Shown here: in pieces, positions 1 through 8,705 of the stretch
Numbering within the stretch: the stretch's first letter is position 1
Layout: each line of letters begins with the position of its first letter
Assembly: GCF_016834655.1 (NCBI RefSeq)
Contig: NZ_JAENHP010000001.1
Span: 310,001 to 374,000 of the forward strand
Origin: Paractinoplanes ovalisporus
Lineage (GTDB): Bacteria; Actinomycetota; Actinomycetes; Mycobacteriales; Micromonosporaceae
Reading direction: 5' to 3'
Length of the DNA stretch: 64,000 nucleotides
Notes under the pieces: generated by a model
What the model was told of the DNA's origin: nothing
Databases searched by the model: none
The model's input: only the letters and a program-made list of their open reading frames with translations
Program-made: the position numbers and the translations under genes

Positions 1-246
1 GTTGACGAAGTCGGCGCGGGTGCCGAGGTAGCGCGGGCGGCGGCCGTGGGCCCGGGCGTCGGCCGTCTCGAGCAGCAGTTCGGCCGCGTACCCGGCCAGC
101 ACGCCGGCGATCGGGGTGAGCCAGGCCTGCTCGAAGCCGAGGAACAGGTGGCCGAGCACGTTGAAGGCGGTGATGGACAGGGCGAACCGGCGCAGGGCCT
201 TGATGCGCTTGTCGACCGCGGGTGGGGCAACGGAGGGCTGCGACAT
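1..246 (-). CDS. UnbU/E5-like enediyne cassette membrane protein, N-terminal fragment
   Basis: This is the 5' part (82 residues) of a gene that runs off the left edge. The ATG at 246 follows a GAGGAG ribosome binding site and lies 15 nt after the stop of the UnbV-type gene. Two hydrophobic segments are visible, at about residues 19-37 and 41-58, as expected for the multi-spanning membrane protein UnbU. The family is inferred mainly from position: enediyne cassettes carry unbL, unbV, unbU, then the enediyne PKS in this order, and the first two are recognisable here. Its exact biochemical role is not established. Confidence 0.7.
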   Translation of the reverse strand, partial: MSQPSVAPPAVDKRIKALRRFALSITAFNVLGHLFLGFEQAWLTPIAGVLAGYAAELLLETADARAHGRRPRYLGTRADFVN

Positions 247-261
247 GGGAGTGCTCCTCGT

Positions 262-2172
262 CTAGCGGGCCGTCGGGCCGGTCAGGGTCAGGTCGTGCCA
301 TCCGGCGGGCAGCTCGGTGGTGATCTCGTGCGGGCCGGTGATGTCACGCCACCGCACCTTCACCGGGTACGGCCCGGGGCCCGCTCCGGCCAGTCCGAAC
401 AGGAGCTCGGGCGCGTTGACGCCGGTGTGGCCGTTGGCCGGGTAGAGCTGCTGGGTCGCGGTGGTGCCGTCGGGACGGGTCACCGTGGCGACGGCTCCGA
501 CGGCGGGTCGCGGCCCGGACCCCTTGACCGTGGCGGGCAGCAGAAGCCGCAGACCGAGGAATTCCCGTACGGGAGACTGGTTGTGGGCGAAGGTGGAACG
601 GGCCCACTGGTTGGCGGTCGCCATGTCGGGCCGGCCGTCGTGGTCGACGTCGGCGATCGCGATGCCCCGGCTCACGCCCGGGTTGTCCAGGCCCAGGTCG
701 GCCGCGATGTCGGTGAACCGCCCGCCGGCGCTCTCCCGCACGAAGAACGGGTTGCGCTGGTCCCCGGCGATGTCGGCGCCGGCCCGGAACACCGGCCACG
801 CCCCCGGGTGGCGCAGGAACACGTCGTTGGTCATGGCCAGCTCCTGCAGCTCGGCCCACCGGTTGGTGGTGCCGGCGACGAAGCCCAGGGCCTGCACCAG
901 CTCGTCGCGGCCGTCACCGTCGAAGTCGGCCGCCTTGATGTCCCAGCCCCAGCCGGTGCGGGCGAGGCCGAGCGCCTGGCTCTCGTCGCGGTAGGGTGCG
1001 GTCTTCCCGCCCAGCGGCACGGTATCGGTGCTGACGAAGGCGAAGTTGCTCTCCTCCAGGGCGTACTCGGTGGTGATGTTGCTGACCACCAGGTCGGCCC
1101 GGTCGTCGCGGTTGAGGTCGGTGAACGCCACCCCCATGCCCTTGAACGAGTCGTCGCCGAGCACCTTGGACTTCGGGGCCAGCGCGTCCCGGTCACCGCG
1201 GAGCTCGGCGAAGGCGATGCGGCCCGGCTTGGACCGGTTCTGCAGCAGGTAGTCGGGGCCGAAGTCGTTGGCCACGTAGAGCTCGGGCAGCCCGTCGCGG
1301 TCGAGGTCCTGGGCGCCGGTGGCCAGGGTCCAGGACAGGCTCTGGTCGTCGGTGAGGGCGTCCGACTGGTCCTCGTAGGCGGGCCGGACCAGGCCGTCGC
1401 GGGTCTCGAGGGTGCGCAGGCGCAGGATCCGGTTGCGGCCGCCGTTGTGCGCGTCGGACATCGAGTCCTGCATCTGCATGAGCGGGTCGTCGGCGGCATC
1501 GGCGTCGAGCACCCGGGCTCCGTCGGGGAAGTAGTTGCCCACGAAGATGTCGAGGTGCCCGTCACCGTCGAGGTCGGCGACGTTGACCGTGGCCGAGTTC
1601 CAGGTGTCGCCCGGGCGGTCGGTGAGCTCGGCCGCGGTGAAGGACGCGGCGCTCAGGCCGGCTCGGGCCCTGTGCAGATAGGCCAGCGGGGGCCGGCCCC
1701 AGAAGTAGACGAGCAGGTCGAGGCGGCCGTCCTCGTTGAGGTCGGCCGGCACGCAGCCCATCGGGGCGGTGGTGCGCGCGTCGTAGGTGAGCCCGGCCGG
1801 GGTCAGTGCGAAGCCGGCGAACCGGTCGGCGCGGTCGGGGGTGGGCGCGACCGTCACCGAGTCGTCGCGCGGGTCGACCAGGCAGCGCTCGTTGGGCCGT
1901 CCGTCGCCGTCGAGGTCGGCCAGCGCCACGGCGGCGCCGACGGCCGAGATCCAGGCCTCGATGTCGCGCAGTCCGGGCTGGACGGTCCGCAGCGTACGGG
2001 CGGCGGGCGGGTCACCGTTGAGGTCGGTGGTGGTGAAGGCGAACTGGGCGGCCAGGTCGTCGCGGCGGTCGCCGGCGGTCGTGGGCAGCCGGGTGGCGAC
2101 GCCCACGCCGGCGCAGAGCGCCAGGGCGAGCAGCCGGACGAGCAGCGCGGGCGGGCGGGGCACGAGCGACAT
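262..2172 (-). CDS. UnbV/E4-like enediyne cassette protein (FG-GAP/VCBS repeats, ASPIC/UnbV domain)
   Basis: This 636-residue exported protein has an N-terminal hydrophobic segment at about residues 8-26. Many calcium-binding FG-GAP/VCBS-type turns of the DLDGDGR, DLNEDGR and DFDGDGR kind follow from about residue 80 to 520. A C-terminal ASPIC/UnbV domain covers about residues 530-636. Length and architecture match UnbV (E4) of enediyne cassettes; the same domain pair also occurs in CRTAC1-like proteins elsewhere. The ATG at 2172 follows AAGGA. It lies 27 nt after the UnbL-type gene and 15 nt before the UnbU-type gene, so the three are probably one transcript. UnbV is conserved with enediyne core synthesis, but its reaction is unknown. 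Confidence 0.88.
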   Translation of the reverse strand: MSLVPRPPALLVRLLALALCAGVGVATRLPTTAGDRRDDLAAQFAFTTTDLNGDPPAARTLRTVQPGLRDIEAWISAVGAAVALADLDGDGRPNERCLVDPRDDSVTVAPTPDRADRFAGFALTPAGLTYDARTTAPMGCVPADLNEDGRLDLLVYFWGRPPLAYLHRARAGLSAASFTAAELTDRPGDTWNSATVNVADLDGDGHLDIFVGNYFPDGARVLDADAADDPLMQMQDSMSDAHNGGRNRILRLRTLETRDGLVRPAYEDQSDALTDDQSLSWTLATGAQDLDRDGLPELYVANDFGPDYLLQNRSKPGRIAFAELRGDRDALAPKSKVLGDDSFKGMGVAFTDLNRDDRADLVVSNITTEYALEESNFAFVSTDTVPLGGKTAPYRDESQALGLARTGWGWDIKAADFDGDGRDELVQALGFVAGTTNRWAELQELAMTNDVFLRHPGAWPVFRAGADIAGDQRNPFFVRESAGGRFTDIAADLGLDNPGVSRGIAIADVDHDGRPDMATANQWARSTFAHNQSPVREFLGLRLLLPATVKGSGPRPAVGAVATVTRPDGTTATQQLYPANGHTGVNAPELLFGLAGAGPGPYPVKVRWRDITGPHEITTELPAGWHDLTLTGPTAR

Positions 2173-2199
2173 CGGGTGGTCCTTCCGATAGAAGCGACG

Positions 2200-3138
2200 T
2201 CAGCCGACGCGGGCGGCCTGGCGCTGGATGCGCTGCCGCCAGGTCTGGAAGTCGGCGGGGCCGGCCGACGGACGGTCCAGCCCGGCGCGGGCCTCCCACG
2301 TCCAGCCGGATGCCTCGTCGACGTCGGCGCCGGTGAGGGCACGCACGGCGCCGGGCAGGTGGGCCGGGAGGTGACCGGCACGCCGGTGGGCCTCGGCGGC
2401 GAAGGCCGCGCCCTGAGCGAGGGCGGGCCGTTCCCGGGCGGCCGCAGCGGCCAGCCGGGGATAGGTGGCGGCGTCGACCGCTCCCGCGTACGCGGCGGCG
2501 AGGCCGACGCCGCTCCACACGTCGGCGCGGTGCCGGGCCGGCAGGCGGGCGATCCGGTTGGCGATCAGGCCGGGCTGCCCGCAGTCGCGGAACCAGATGC
2601 TGCGGCCGTAGCCCTGGTAGCGGATCGCGCAGACGTCGTCGCACGAGCCGGGGTGGGCCGACCACCGGGCCAGGGCGGCCGGCCGGGCGAAGAAGGCGCG
2701 GCAGAAGCCCCAGCCGTCGTAGGCCAGCCACCGGGTCAGCCCGTTGTCGTCGCCGGGCCGCCGCGGCATCGGGCACCGCAGCTTCGCCATCGTCCAGCCG
2801 ACGCCGACGTGCAGGAGATATTCATACTTCTCGGCGTGCTCGCCGAACAGCCGCACCAGCCGTCGCGGTCGGCCGGCGAACCGGAGCCGGTCGAGCATTC
2901 CGGCCGCCATGGCGGCCCCCTCGGCCGCGAACCCGCGCCGGGCGGGCTCGATCGGGCCGAGGTCGAGCGGGCCCGCGGCCGGGATCGACAACTCCCGGTT
3001 GAAGCCGTCGAGGAACGTGAGGGCCGACCGTTCGAGCTGGTCACGGACCTCTCGCGGCTCGGTCTGGAAGCCGCGCCGGACAAAATCCACCTGCCCCGGC
3101 CCGAGCCGGAGCAGGTCGTGCGGTCGTAGTCGAGCCAT
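2200..3138 (-). CDS. UnbL/E3-like enediyne cassette protein (DUF1702)
   Basis: This 312-residue protein of the DUF1702 family is the UnbL (E3) protein of enediyne clusters. Visible features are the basic N-terminus RLRPHDLLRLG, the central segment HVGVGWTMAKL and a Trp/Tyr-rich stretch with WLAYDGWGFCRAFF and IRYQGYGRSIWF, typical of this soluble family. I chose the ATG at 3138 because CGGGAGG lies just upstream; a GTG at 3159 has no such site. It is the first gene of the unbL-unbV-unbU set and is preceded by the SARP regulator on the same strand. Its biochemical activity is unknown. Confidence 0.88.
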   Translation of the reverse strand: MARLRPHDLLRLGPGQVDFVRRGFQTEPREVRDQLERSALTFLDGFNRELSIPAAGPLDLGPIEPARRGFAAEGAAMAAGMLDRLRFAGRPRRLVRLFGEHAEKYEYLLHVGVGWTMAKLRCPMPRRPGDDNGLTRWLAYDGWGFCRAFFARPAALARWSAHPGSCDDVCAIRYQGYGRSIWFRDCGQPGLIANRIARLPARHRADVWSGVGLAAAYAGAVDAATYPRLAAAAARERPALAQGAAFAAEAHRRAGHLPAHLPGAVRALTGADVDEASGWTWEARAGLDRPSAGPADFQTWRQRIQRQAARVG

Positions 3139-3227
3139 CTGCGCCTCCCGGAGCGCCACAGCGGAACGTCCGGGAGCCAGCCTTACGTCTCGGCCTTGAA
3201 GACTTCTTTAAAAACGTATAGCGAGAA

Positions 3228-5084
3228 TCAAGCGATCAGCGCGTGCGGCCGCCCGTGCTGAGTCACGAAGGTCCGGATGGTCTCCAGAATCCGGTAGTGC
3301 AGCTCGCCGGCGCCGCGCACCACGTAGAGCAGGGACCGGTCGGCCAGCGCGTTGAGCAGGGACAGCAGTTGCCGGCTGCTGGCCGCCGGGTGGTCGCGAC
3401 GCCAGGCCCGCAGCGCGGCCCGCGGGGTGACGCACGGCCCGAGGCGCGCGACCGTGGCCAGGCAGCGCTGCTCGAGCGGGCCGAGCTGGTCGTAGCTCCA
3501 GCGGATCGCGTCGTACAGGGATCGCTGCCAGGCCGGGGTGCCGCGCGGATCGGGCCCGAAGCGCATCTCGCCCTCCTCGACCAGCCGGGCCACGTGGTCG
3601 AGGTCGATCGACCGCAGGCTCGCGGCGGCCGACTCCAGGGCCAGGGGCAGACCGTCGAGCCGGTGGCATATCGTCGCCGTGGCCCGCGCGGTGCCGTCGG
3701 TCAGCTCGAAGCCGGCCCAGGCCTGTCCGGCCCGCCGCACGAACAGCTCGACCGCCGGGATCTCGGCCAGCTTGGCCGCCTCGGTCGTCTCCTCCGGCTG
3801 CGGCGCGGCCAGCGGCAGCACCGGCAACACCGACTCGTAGGGCAGCCTCAGCACCTCGCGGGAGGTGACGAGGACGACGACCGCGGGGCAGAACCGCAGG
3901 ATCTCGTCGGCCACCCGGGCGCAGCCGTCGGCCACCGGGTCGGCGTTGTCGAGCATCAGCAGCATCGTCCGCCCGGCCAGCGCGGCCAGCAGCGCCTCCC
4001 AGTCGCCGTCGGCCGGCGCCACGTCGGTCAGCACCTCGGCCAGCCGCTGCCGGATGTCCGGCTCGGACTGCGCGTCCTGCAGGTCGACCACGCTGACGCC
4101 GTCGGAGAACACCGCGGGCTCGCCCCGCAGCGCGGCCCGGCCCAGCGCGGACTTCCCGCAGCCGGGCGCCCCGACCAGGGTGACCAGCCGCTGCTGCAGA
4201 AGCGCCCGCCGGATCGCCGCGATCTCGGCGGCCCGCCCGATCGGCTCCTCGGCCGGCGGGCCGCCACCGCGCCACACCGGATGCTCGGCCGGCGGCGGGA
4301 CGACGACCGCCGGCTCGTCGGGCTCGGCCAGCAGGCGCTGGTACTCCTCGGCCAGCTCGGGCGACGGGCTGACCCCGAGCTCGGTGCGCAGCCAGGCCCG
4401 CAGGTCGGCGTACCAGTCCAGGGCCGCCGCCCGCTGCCCGGTCTGCGCCAGGCAGCGCAGGTAGCAGGCCTGGATCGCCTCGTTGAGCGGTTCGCCCCGG
4501 GCCAGCCGCTCGGCCAGCGGCAGCACCGCAACCGACCGGTCGTGGTCGAGCGCGACCCGCAGGAACTGCAGGGCGGTCTCGGTGTAGCGGCGGCGCATGG
4601 CCTGCACGGCCGCGTCGTCCGGAACCAGGTCGGCCAGCTCCGAGGCGCCGGCCCGCTCCCACATGCCGACGGCCTCGCCGAGCAGGTCGGACGCGCGCTC
4701 CCACTCCCCGCCGTCGAGCAGCCGGGCCGCCCGGTCGGCCAGCGCCAGCGCACTGTGGGCGTCGACCGCGGCCGGGTCGCCGGTCAGCTGGTAGCCGCGC
4801 GGCGTCAGCGTGATCAGGTGCGTGCGGGCCCGGGCCGGCACCCCGGGCTCGAGCAGGCGGCGCAGCCGCGAGATGTACGTGTGGAGCAGTCCCGCCGCTT
4901 TGTCGGGCGGACCGTCCGACCAGACCCGGGCGGCGAGCTGGGCGACCGGGACCGGCTGGTTCAGGTGGACCGCGAGCAGGGCGAAGATCGTACGTTGTTT
5001 GGCCGGTCCGAGGTCGATCTCGCGACTGCCCCTCCAGGCGCGGATCGGACCCAGTACCTCGACACGCAACATGTCCACGCTCAT
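3228..5084 (-). CDS. AfsR/SARP-type transcriptional regulator (wHTH-BTAD-NB-ARC)
   Basis: This 618-residue cytoplasmic regulator has an OmpR/PhoB-like winged helix at about residues 1-95 and a bacterial transcriptional activation domain at about 100-245. An NB-ARC-type ATPase follows, with Walker A GAPGCGKS near residue 305 and a Walker B-like LLMLDNADP near 378. The C-terminal part is a helical region without clear TPRs. The GTG/ATG options upstream are less likely than the ATG at 5084, which follows GGGGAGGA. SARP proteins usually activate antibiotic clusters by binding direct repeats near the -35 region. Its place directly upstream of the enediyne genes on the same strand suggests it is the cluster activator; that is inference. 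Confidence 0.88.
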   Translation of the reverse strand: MSVDMLRVEVLGPIRAWRGSREIDLGPAKQRTIFALLAVHLNQPVPVAQLAARVWSDGPPDKAAGLLHTYISRLRRLLEPGVPARARTHLITLTPRGYQLTGDPAAVDAHSALALADRAARLLDGGEWERASDLLGEAVGMWERAGASELADLVPDDAAVQAMRRRYTETALQFLRVALDHDRSVAVLPLAERLARGEPLNEAIQACYLRCLAQTGQRAAALDWYADLRAWLRTELGVSPSPELAEEYQRLLAEPDEPAVVVPPPAEHPVWRGGGPPAEEPIGRAAEIAAIRRALLQQRLVTLVGAPGCGKSALGRAALRGEPAVFSDGVSVVDLQDAQSEPDIRQRLAEVLTDVAPADGDWEALLAALAGRTMLLMLDNADPVADGCARVADEILRFCPAVVVLVTSREVLRLPYESVLPVLPLAAPQPEETTEAAKLAEIPAVELFVRRAGQAWAGFELTDGTARATATICHRLDGLPLALESAAASLRSIDLDHVARLVEEGEMRFGPDPRGTPAWQRSLYDAIRWSYDQLGPLEQRCLATVARLGPCVTPRAALRAWRRDHPAASSRQLLSLLNALADRSLLYVVRGAGELHYRILETIRTFVTQHGRPHALIA

Positions 5085-5195
5085 GTTTCCTCCCCCGACA
5101 AGCCATAGCGTGGCGAACCGGCCGATCATAGGGCGGCCTTGTTATATCGGCAGTCATGGATCGATGCCGGAGAGTCGCGGCCGCGCATACCGACA

Positions 5196-5210
5196 GAAGT
5201 TTCAAACTTC
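5196..5210. promoter_or_regulatory. Perfect 15-bp palindrome in the SARP/UbiB divergent region
   Basis: GAAGTTT-C-AAACTTC is a perfect inverted repeat in the 234-bp region between the SARP start (5084) and the UbiB-like start (5319). It is AT-rich compared with its surroundings and looks like an operator for a dimeric regulator. Which gene it serves is unknown. A TATGAT -10-like box for the minus strand lies at 5126-5131. Confidence 0.45.
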
Positions 5211-5318
5211 ACATACCCGCCGCACTGGATCGTTCCGTCATGACCGTTCAAGGCTCGTGCCAGTCCGTTCTGCGAGCGTGGCCGCTGAGATTCCGTGCCC
5301 TCTTTCCGGAGGTTCACC

Positions 5319-6581
5319 ATGGAGGACACACGCGTCGGACTGCCCCGGCTGGCCGGCCGGGCCGCCACGACCACCGCTGCCCTCGCCGCGTACGGGGGCC
5401 GGGCCGTGACCCGCCGGCTGCTGCGCCGCCCGCCACCGCCCGGCTCCACCGCCCGGGTCCTGCACCGGCTCGGACCGGCCTATGTGAAGGTCGCCCAGCT
5501 GCTGGCCACCCGCCGCGATCAGCTCCCCGAGGCCTGGTGCGACCGCCTGTCCACGCTGGAGGACAGGGTGCCCGCCCCACCCGCCGCCTCGATCGCGGCC
5601 GTGCTGAGCCGGAGCTATGCCGGAACGCCGCCGTTCACCGGGATCGACCTCGAACCGCTCGCCGCGGGCAGCATCGCGACCGTGCACCGGGCCACGCTGC
5701 CGGACGGGCGGCCGGTCGCGGTGAAGGTCCGCCGCGACGACGTCACCCGGACCCTGACGCTCGACCTGGCCCTGCTGGGCACGTTCGCCCGCACCGCGGG
5801 CCGGCTCCCGGGGCTGCGCCGGGTCCCTCTCGACGAGATGGTGGGCCAGGTGGGCGCGGTCGTGCGCCGCCAGGCCGACTTCGAGGTCGAGCGGGCCAAC
5901 CTGGTGCGGCTGCGGGAGAATTTCGACCACGACGACGCCGTACGCGTCCCGGCCGTCCTCGGCGAGTGGTGCACCCCGGACGTCATCGTCATGGACCTGA
6001 TGACCGGGCTGCGGCCGCTGCGCCCGGCGGCGGTCCCCGGGGCCGAGCGCCCCGAGCTGGTGCGGCGCGTGCTGACGGCGACCTACCAGATGCTCTTCCT
6101 CGACGGCTTCGTCCACTGCGACCTGCACCACGGCAACATCTACGCCGGCGCCGGCGGCTCGCTGGTCGTCCTCGACGGCGGTTTCATGATGCCCCTGCCC
6201 GACCAGGTGCGCCGGCTGTTCGCCCAGTTCTTCATCAACCTCTCGCTGGGCCGGGGCGAGCGCTGCGCCGCGATCGTGCTGGAGAGCGCGCGGCGACTGG
6301 ATCCCGGCTGCGACCGCGAGGGCTTCACCGCGCGGCTGGCCGAGCTCGTCCGCGAGACCAGCGGGGCCACGGCGGCCGAGTTCAGCCTGGTGACGTTTGC
6401 GGGCCGGCTGTTCGACCTGCAGCGCCGCCACCGGGTCTACGCCGCCCCCGAGTTCGTCTTCCCGCTGCTGGCCCTGCTGGTCATCGAGGGCATGGTGCGC
6501 GACCTCGACCCCGAGGTGGACTTCCAGGCGGTCGCGATGCCGGTCCTCGACCGGGCCGTGGCGGGCCAGGCCCGTGCCTGA
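5319..6581 (+). CDS. ABC1/UbiB (AarF)-family atypical kinase
   Basis: This 420-residue protein belongs to the UbiB/ABC1 atypical kinase family. It shows the family KxGQ-like motif as KVAQ (57-60), the ATP-lysine region VAVKVRRD, QADFEVERANL and the catalytic-loop-like HCDLHHGNIY, followed by LDGG (D286) where DFG is usual. A hydrophobic C-terminal stretch (FVFPLLALLVIEGM) is typical. The ATG at 5319 has GGAGG 7 nt upstream. UbiB relatives support isoprenoid-quinone or lipid metabolism and have weak or regulated ATPase activity. The Gly changes in KxGQ and DFG suggest a divergent subgroup. The stop overlaps the start of the next gene. Confidence 0.85.
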   Translation: MEDTRVGLPRLAGRAATTTAALAAYGGRAVTRRLLRRPPPPGSTARVLHRLGPAYVKVAQLLATRRDQLPEAWCDRLSTLEDRVPAPPAASIAAVLSRSYAGTPPFTGIDLEPLAAGSIATVHRATLPDGRPVAVKVRRDDVTRTLTLDLALLGTFARTAGRLPGLRRVPLDEMVGQVGAVVRRQADFEVERANLVRLRENFDHDDAVRVPAVLGEWCTPDVIVMDLMTGLRPLRPAAVPGAERPELVRRVLTATYQMLFLDGFVHCDLHHGNIYAGAGGSLVVLDGGFMMPLPDQVRRLFAQFFINLSLGRGERCAAIVLESARRLDPGCDREGFTARLAELVRETSGATAAEFSLVTFAGRLFDLQRRHRVYAAPEFVFPLLALLVIEGMVRDLDPEVDFQAVAMPVLDRAVAGQARA

Positions 6582-7839
6582 GGGGGCGGACGGCGTGCTG
6601 GCCGTCATGGGTTCGGGCGAGACCAGCCCGACCATGGTGACGATCCACCGGGCCCTGGCCGGGCGGCTCGGCCCGGGGCACCCGCCGGCGGTGCTGCTGG
6701 AGACGCCGTACGGCTTCCAGACCAACGTCGCCGACATCTCGGCCACCGCCTGCGGCTACTTCGCGCGGAGCGTCGGACTGCCCGTGGTCACCGCGCCCGG
6801 GCTGCGCGGCGGGGACACCGAGGCCGACCGTGACCGGGGACTGCGGCTGGTCCGGGGCGCGGGCTGGCTCTTCTGCGGCCCCGGCAGCCCCAGCTATGCC
6901 CTGCGGCAGTGGCACGACGACGCGGTCGGGGCGGCGCTGCACGACCGGTTCCGCTCCGGCACCGGCCTGACCGTCTTCGCCTCGGCCGCGGCCGCCACCC
7001 TGGGCCGGTTCACCGTGCCGGTCTACGAGGTCTACAAGGTCGGCGCGGATCCGCACTGGCTCGACGGCCTCGACGTGCTGTCCCACCTCGGGCTCGACGT
7101 GGCGGTCGTGCCGCACTACGACAACAAGGAGGGCGGCACCCACGACACCCGCTACTGCTACCTGGGCGAGCAGCGCCTGCGGTCGATGGAGGAGCAGCTG
7201 CCCCCGGATGTGGCGGTGGTCGGCGTCGACGAGCACACGGCGGTGGTGGTCGATCCCGGCGCCGACCGGGTCACGGTGCTCGGCCGGGGCACGTTGACGG
7301 TCCGCCACCACGGGCGCAGCGTCGTCCTGCCTTCGGGCACGGCGCTGACGATGACCGAGCTGCGCGACCTGTGCCGCCGCAAGCCGCTGACCCGCACCGA
7401 GGTTCCGGCTCCGGCGGCGCCACCCGGACCCGCCCCGGCGACCCTCGACCAGATCTCGGCCGAGTGCGAGCAGCGCTTCGACAAGGCCCGCGACGAGCGG
7501 GACGCACCCGGCATGACCCGGGCCGTGCTCGCCCTGGAGGCGGCCGTCCGGGAGTGGGCGGCCGACACCGAGGAGGACATCGGCGTCGACCAGGCCCGGG
7601 CGGTGCTGCGCACGATGATCGTGCGGCTCGGGGAGGCCGCGGCCCACGGCGTGGCCGAACCGGCGACCGTCTTCCGGCCGGTGGTCGAGCCGCTGCTGGC
7701 GCTGCGGGCCCGGCTGCGGGCCGGCCGCGACTACCGTACGGCGGACGACCTGCGCGACGCCTTGGCCGCCGCGGGCATCCAGTTGTCCGACGGTCCCGGC
7801 GGCACCTCGTGGTCGGTCACCGCCACTGCGGCGGGGTGA
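6574..7839 (+). CDS. Peptidase S51-like (cyanophycinase/dipeptidase E fold) protein with CysS-type C-terminal domain
   Basis: Residues 1 to about 270 form a class-I glutamine-amidotransferase-like fold of the S51 type. It starts LAVMGSGETSPTM and has GWLFCGPGSPSYAL, a nucleophile-elbow-like FASAAAATLG and the conserved HYDNKEGG. The C-terminal 130 residues are helical and end in YRTADDLRDALAAAGI then a Gly-Thr-Ser-Trp tail. This closely resembles the last domain of cysteinyl-tRNA synthetase (CysS/YqeB C-terminal domain). The GTG at 6574 overlaps the UbiB stop; GTG 6595, behind AGGGGGCGG, is an equally plausible start. The usual S51 Ser is in an Ala-rich context, so catalysis is uncertain. Substrate unknown. 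Confidence 0.75.
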   Translation: MPEGADGVLAVMGSGETSPTMVTIHRALAGRLGPGHPPAVLLETPYGFQTNVADISATACGYFARSVGLPVVTAPGLRGGDTEADRDRGLRLVRGAGWLFCGPGSPSYALRQWHDDAVGAALHDRFRSGTGLTVFASAAAATLGRFTVPVYEVYKVGADPHWLDGLDVLSHLGLDVAVVPHYDNKEGGTHDTRYCYLGEQRLRSMEEQLPPDVAVVGVDEHTAVVVDPGADRVTVLGRGTLTVRHHGRSVVLPSGTALTMTELRDLCRRKPLTRTEVPAPAAPPGPAPATLDQISAECEQRFDKARDERDAPGMTRAVLALEAAVREWAADTEEDIGVDQARAVLRTMIVRLGEAAAHGVAEPATVFRPVVEPLLALRARLRAGRDYRTADDLRDALAAAGIQLSDGPGGTSWSVTATAAG

Positions 7840-8575
7840 GGGCCACGATCGGCGGGTCGGTCGGCTCGGGCCCGCGCAGACTGGTGTGCACGGTGACCGC
7901 GGTCCGGCGGTCGGGCAGCGACAGCACGCCGCGGCCGATGCGGTAGCTGCCCGGCACGTCGTCCACGAGCGCGTCCGCGTGCCGGGCCCCTTCGGCGACG
8001 ACGAGCAGAAACGCGGCGTACTCGCCGGCCGCGGGCGGGCTGGGCAGCGGGATCCGGGAGTCACCGGTGGCGACCGTCCACCGGCCCCGCCACAGGTCGG
8101 CGCTGCCGTCGCCGATCAGGCAGCCGTAGACCAGCGAGCCCCGCCGCGGCGGTGTGGACAGCGCCATCACGGGCGTTGCGGCCCGGCCGGGTTCGGCCCG
8201 GGGCGGCGTACGGGCTCCGGACCGCTCGTCGGCCAGCGAGCGCACGAGGTCGCGGAAGCGGGCCGGGGGCACGCCGACCAGCCGCGAGAACTGCACCGAG
8301 AATGTGCCCGGGCTCTGGTAGCCGACGCGGGCGCCGACGTGCCGGACCGGCAGCGTGGAGTGCAGCAGCAGGCGGCGTGCCTCGGCCATGCGCAGCGCGG
8401 CCAGATAGCGCGCCGGGGTGACCGCGGTCAGCTCGCGGAACATCTTGTGGAAGTGGAAGCGGCTGAACCGCGCGGCCCGGGACAGCTCGGCAAGCGGCTG
8501 CGGCCGTCCCAGCCCGGAGCGCATCGTGTCGATCGCCCGCACCACCGCCTCGGTGTGCCTGGAATCCGTGGTCAC
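7817..8575 (-). CDS. AraC-family transcriptional regulator with N-terminal HTH
   Basis: The 252-residue protein carries the AraC/XylS double helix-turn-helix at about residues 5-105. The first helix pair is LAELSRAARFSRFHFHKMF and the second holds VGYQSPGTFSVQFSRLVGVPPARFR. An uncharacterised C-terminal domain of about 140 residues follows (LVYGCLIGDGSADLWRGRW onward). DNA-binding-first order is the SoxS/Rob-like arrangement. The GTG at 8575 is the only start that keeps the whole HTH. Its 3' end overlaps the S51-like gene by 23 nt, tail to tail. It is divergent from the membrane protein at 8748 and may control it; the ligand is unknown. Confidence 0.85.
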   Translation of the reverse strand: MTTDSRHTEAVVRAIDTMRSGLGRPQPLAELSRAARFSRFHFHKMFRELTAVTPARYLAALRMAEARRLLLHSTLPVRHVGARVGYQSPGTFSVQFSRLVGVPPARFRDLVRSLADERSGARTPPRAEPGRAATPVMALSTPPRRGSLVYGCLIGDGSADLWRGRWTVATGDSRIPLPSPPAAGEYAAFLLVVAEGARHADALVDDVPGSYRIGRGVLSLPDRRTAVTVHTSLRGPEPTDPPIVALTPPQWR

Positions 8576-8705
8576 GCCCGCAGTCTGCCGCCGGTCGCTT
8601 GATTCCCGCTCGCGCGTCTTGACGGCTTCTTGACCGGCCCCGGCCCGGTTCCAGAGACGCGCCCAGGTCCGCAACCTGCGAGATCCCCGGGCCGCCGGCC
8701 GCTCC

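Noticed and set aside
46..3129. A very long plus-strand open frame (over 1000 codons) opposite the enediyne genes
   Set aside because: It is a shadow of the minus-strand genes: the translation is Gly/Arg/Val-rich low complexity with no recognisable domain, while the minus strand encodes three known families with good ribosome binding sites.
3138..3159. GTG 3159 as the start of the UnbL gene
   Set aside because: It adds seven residues and lacks a ribosome binding site, whereas ATG 3138 follows CGGGAGG at the right distance.
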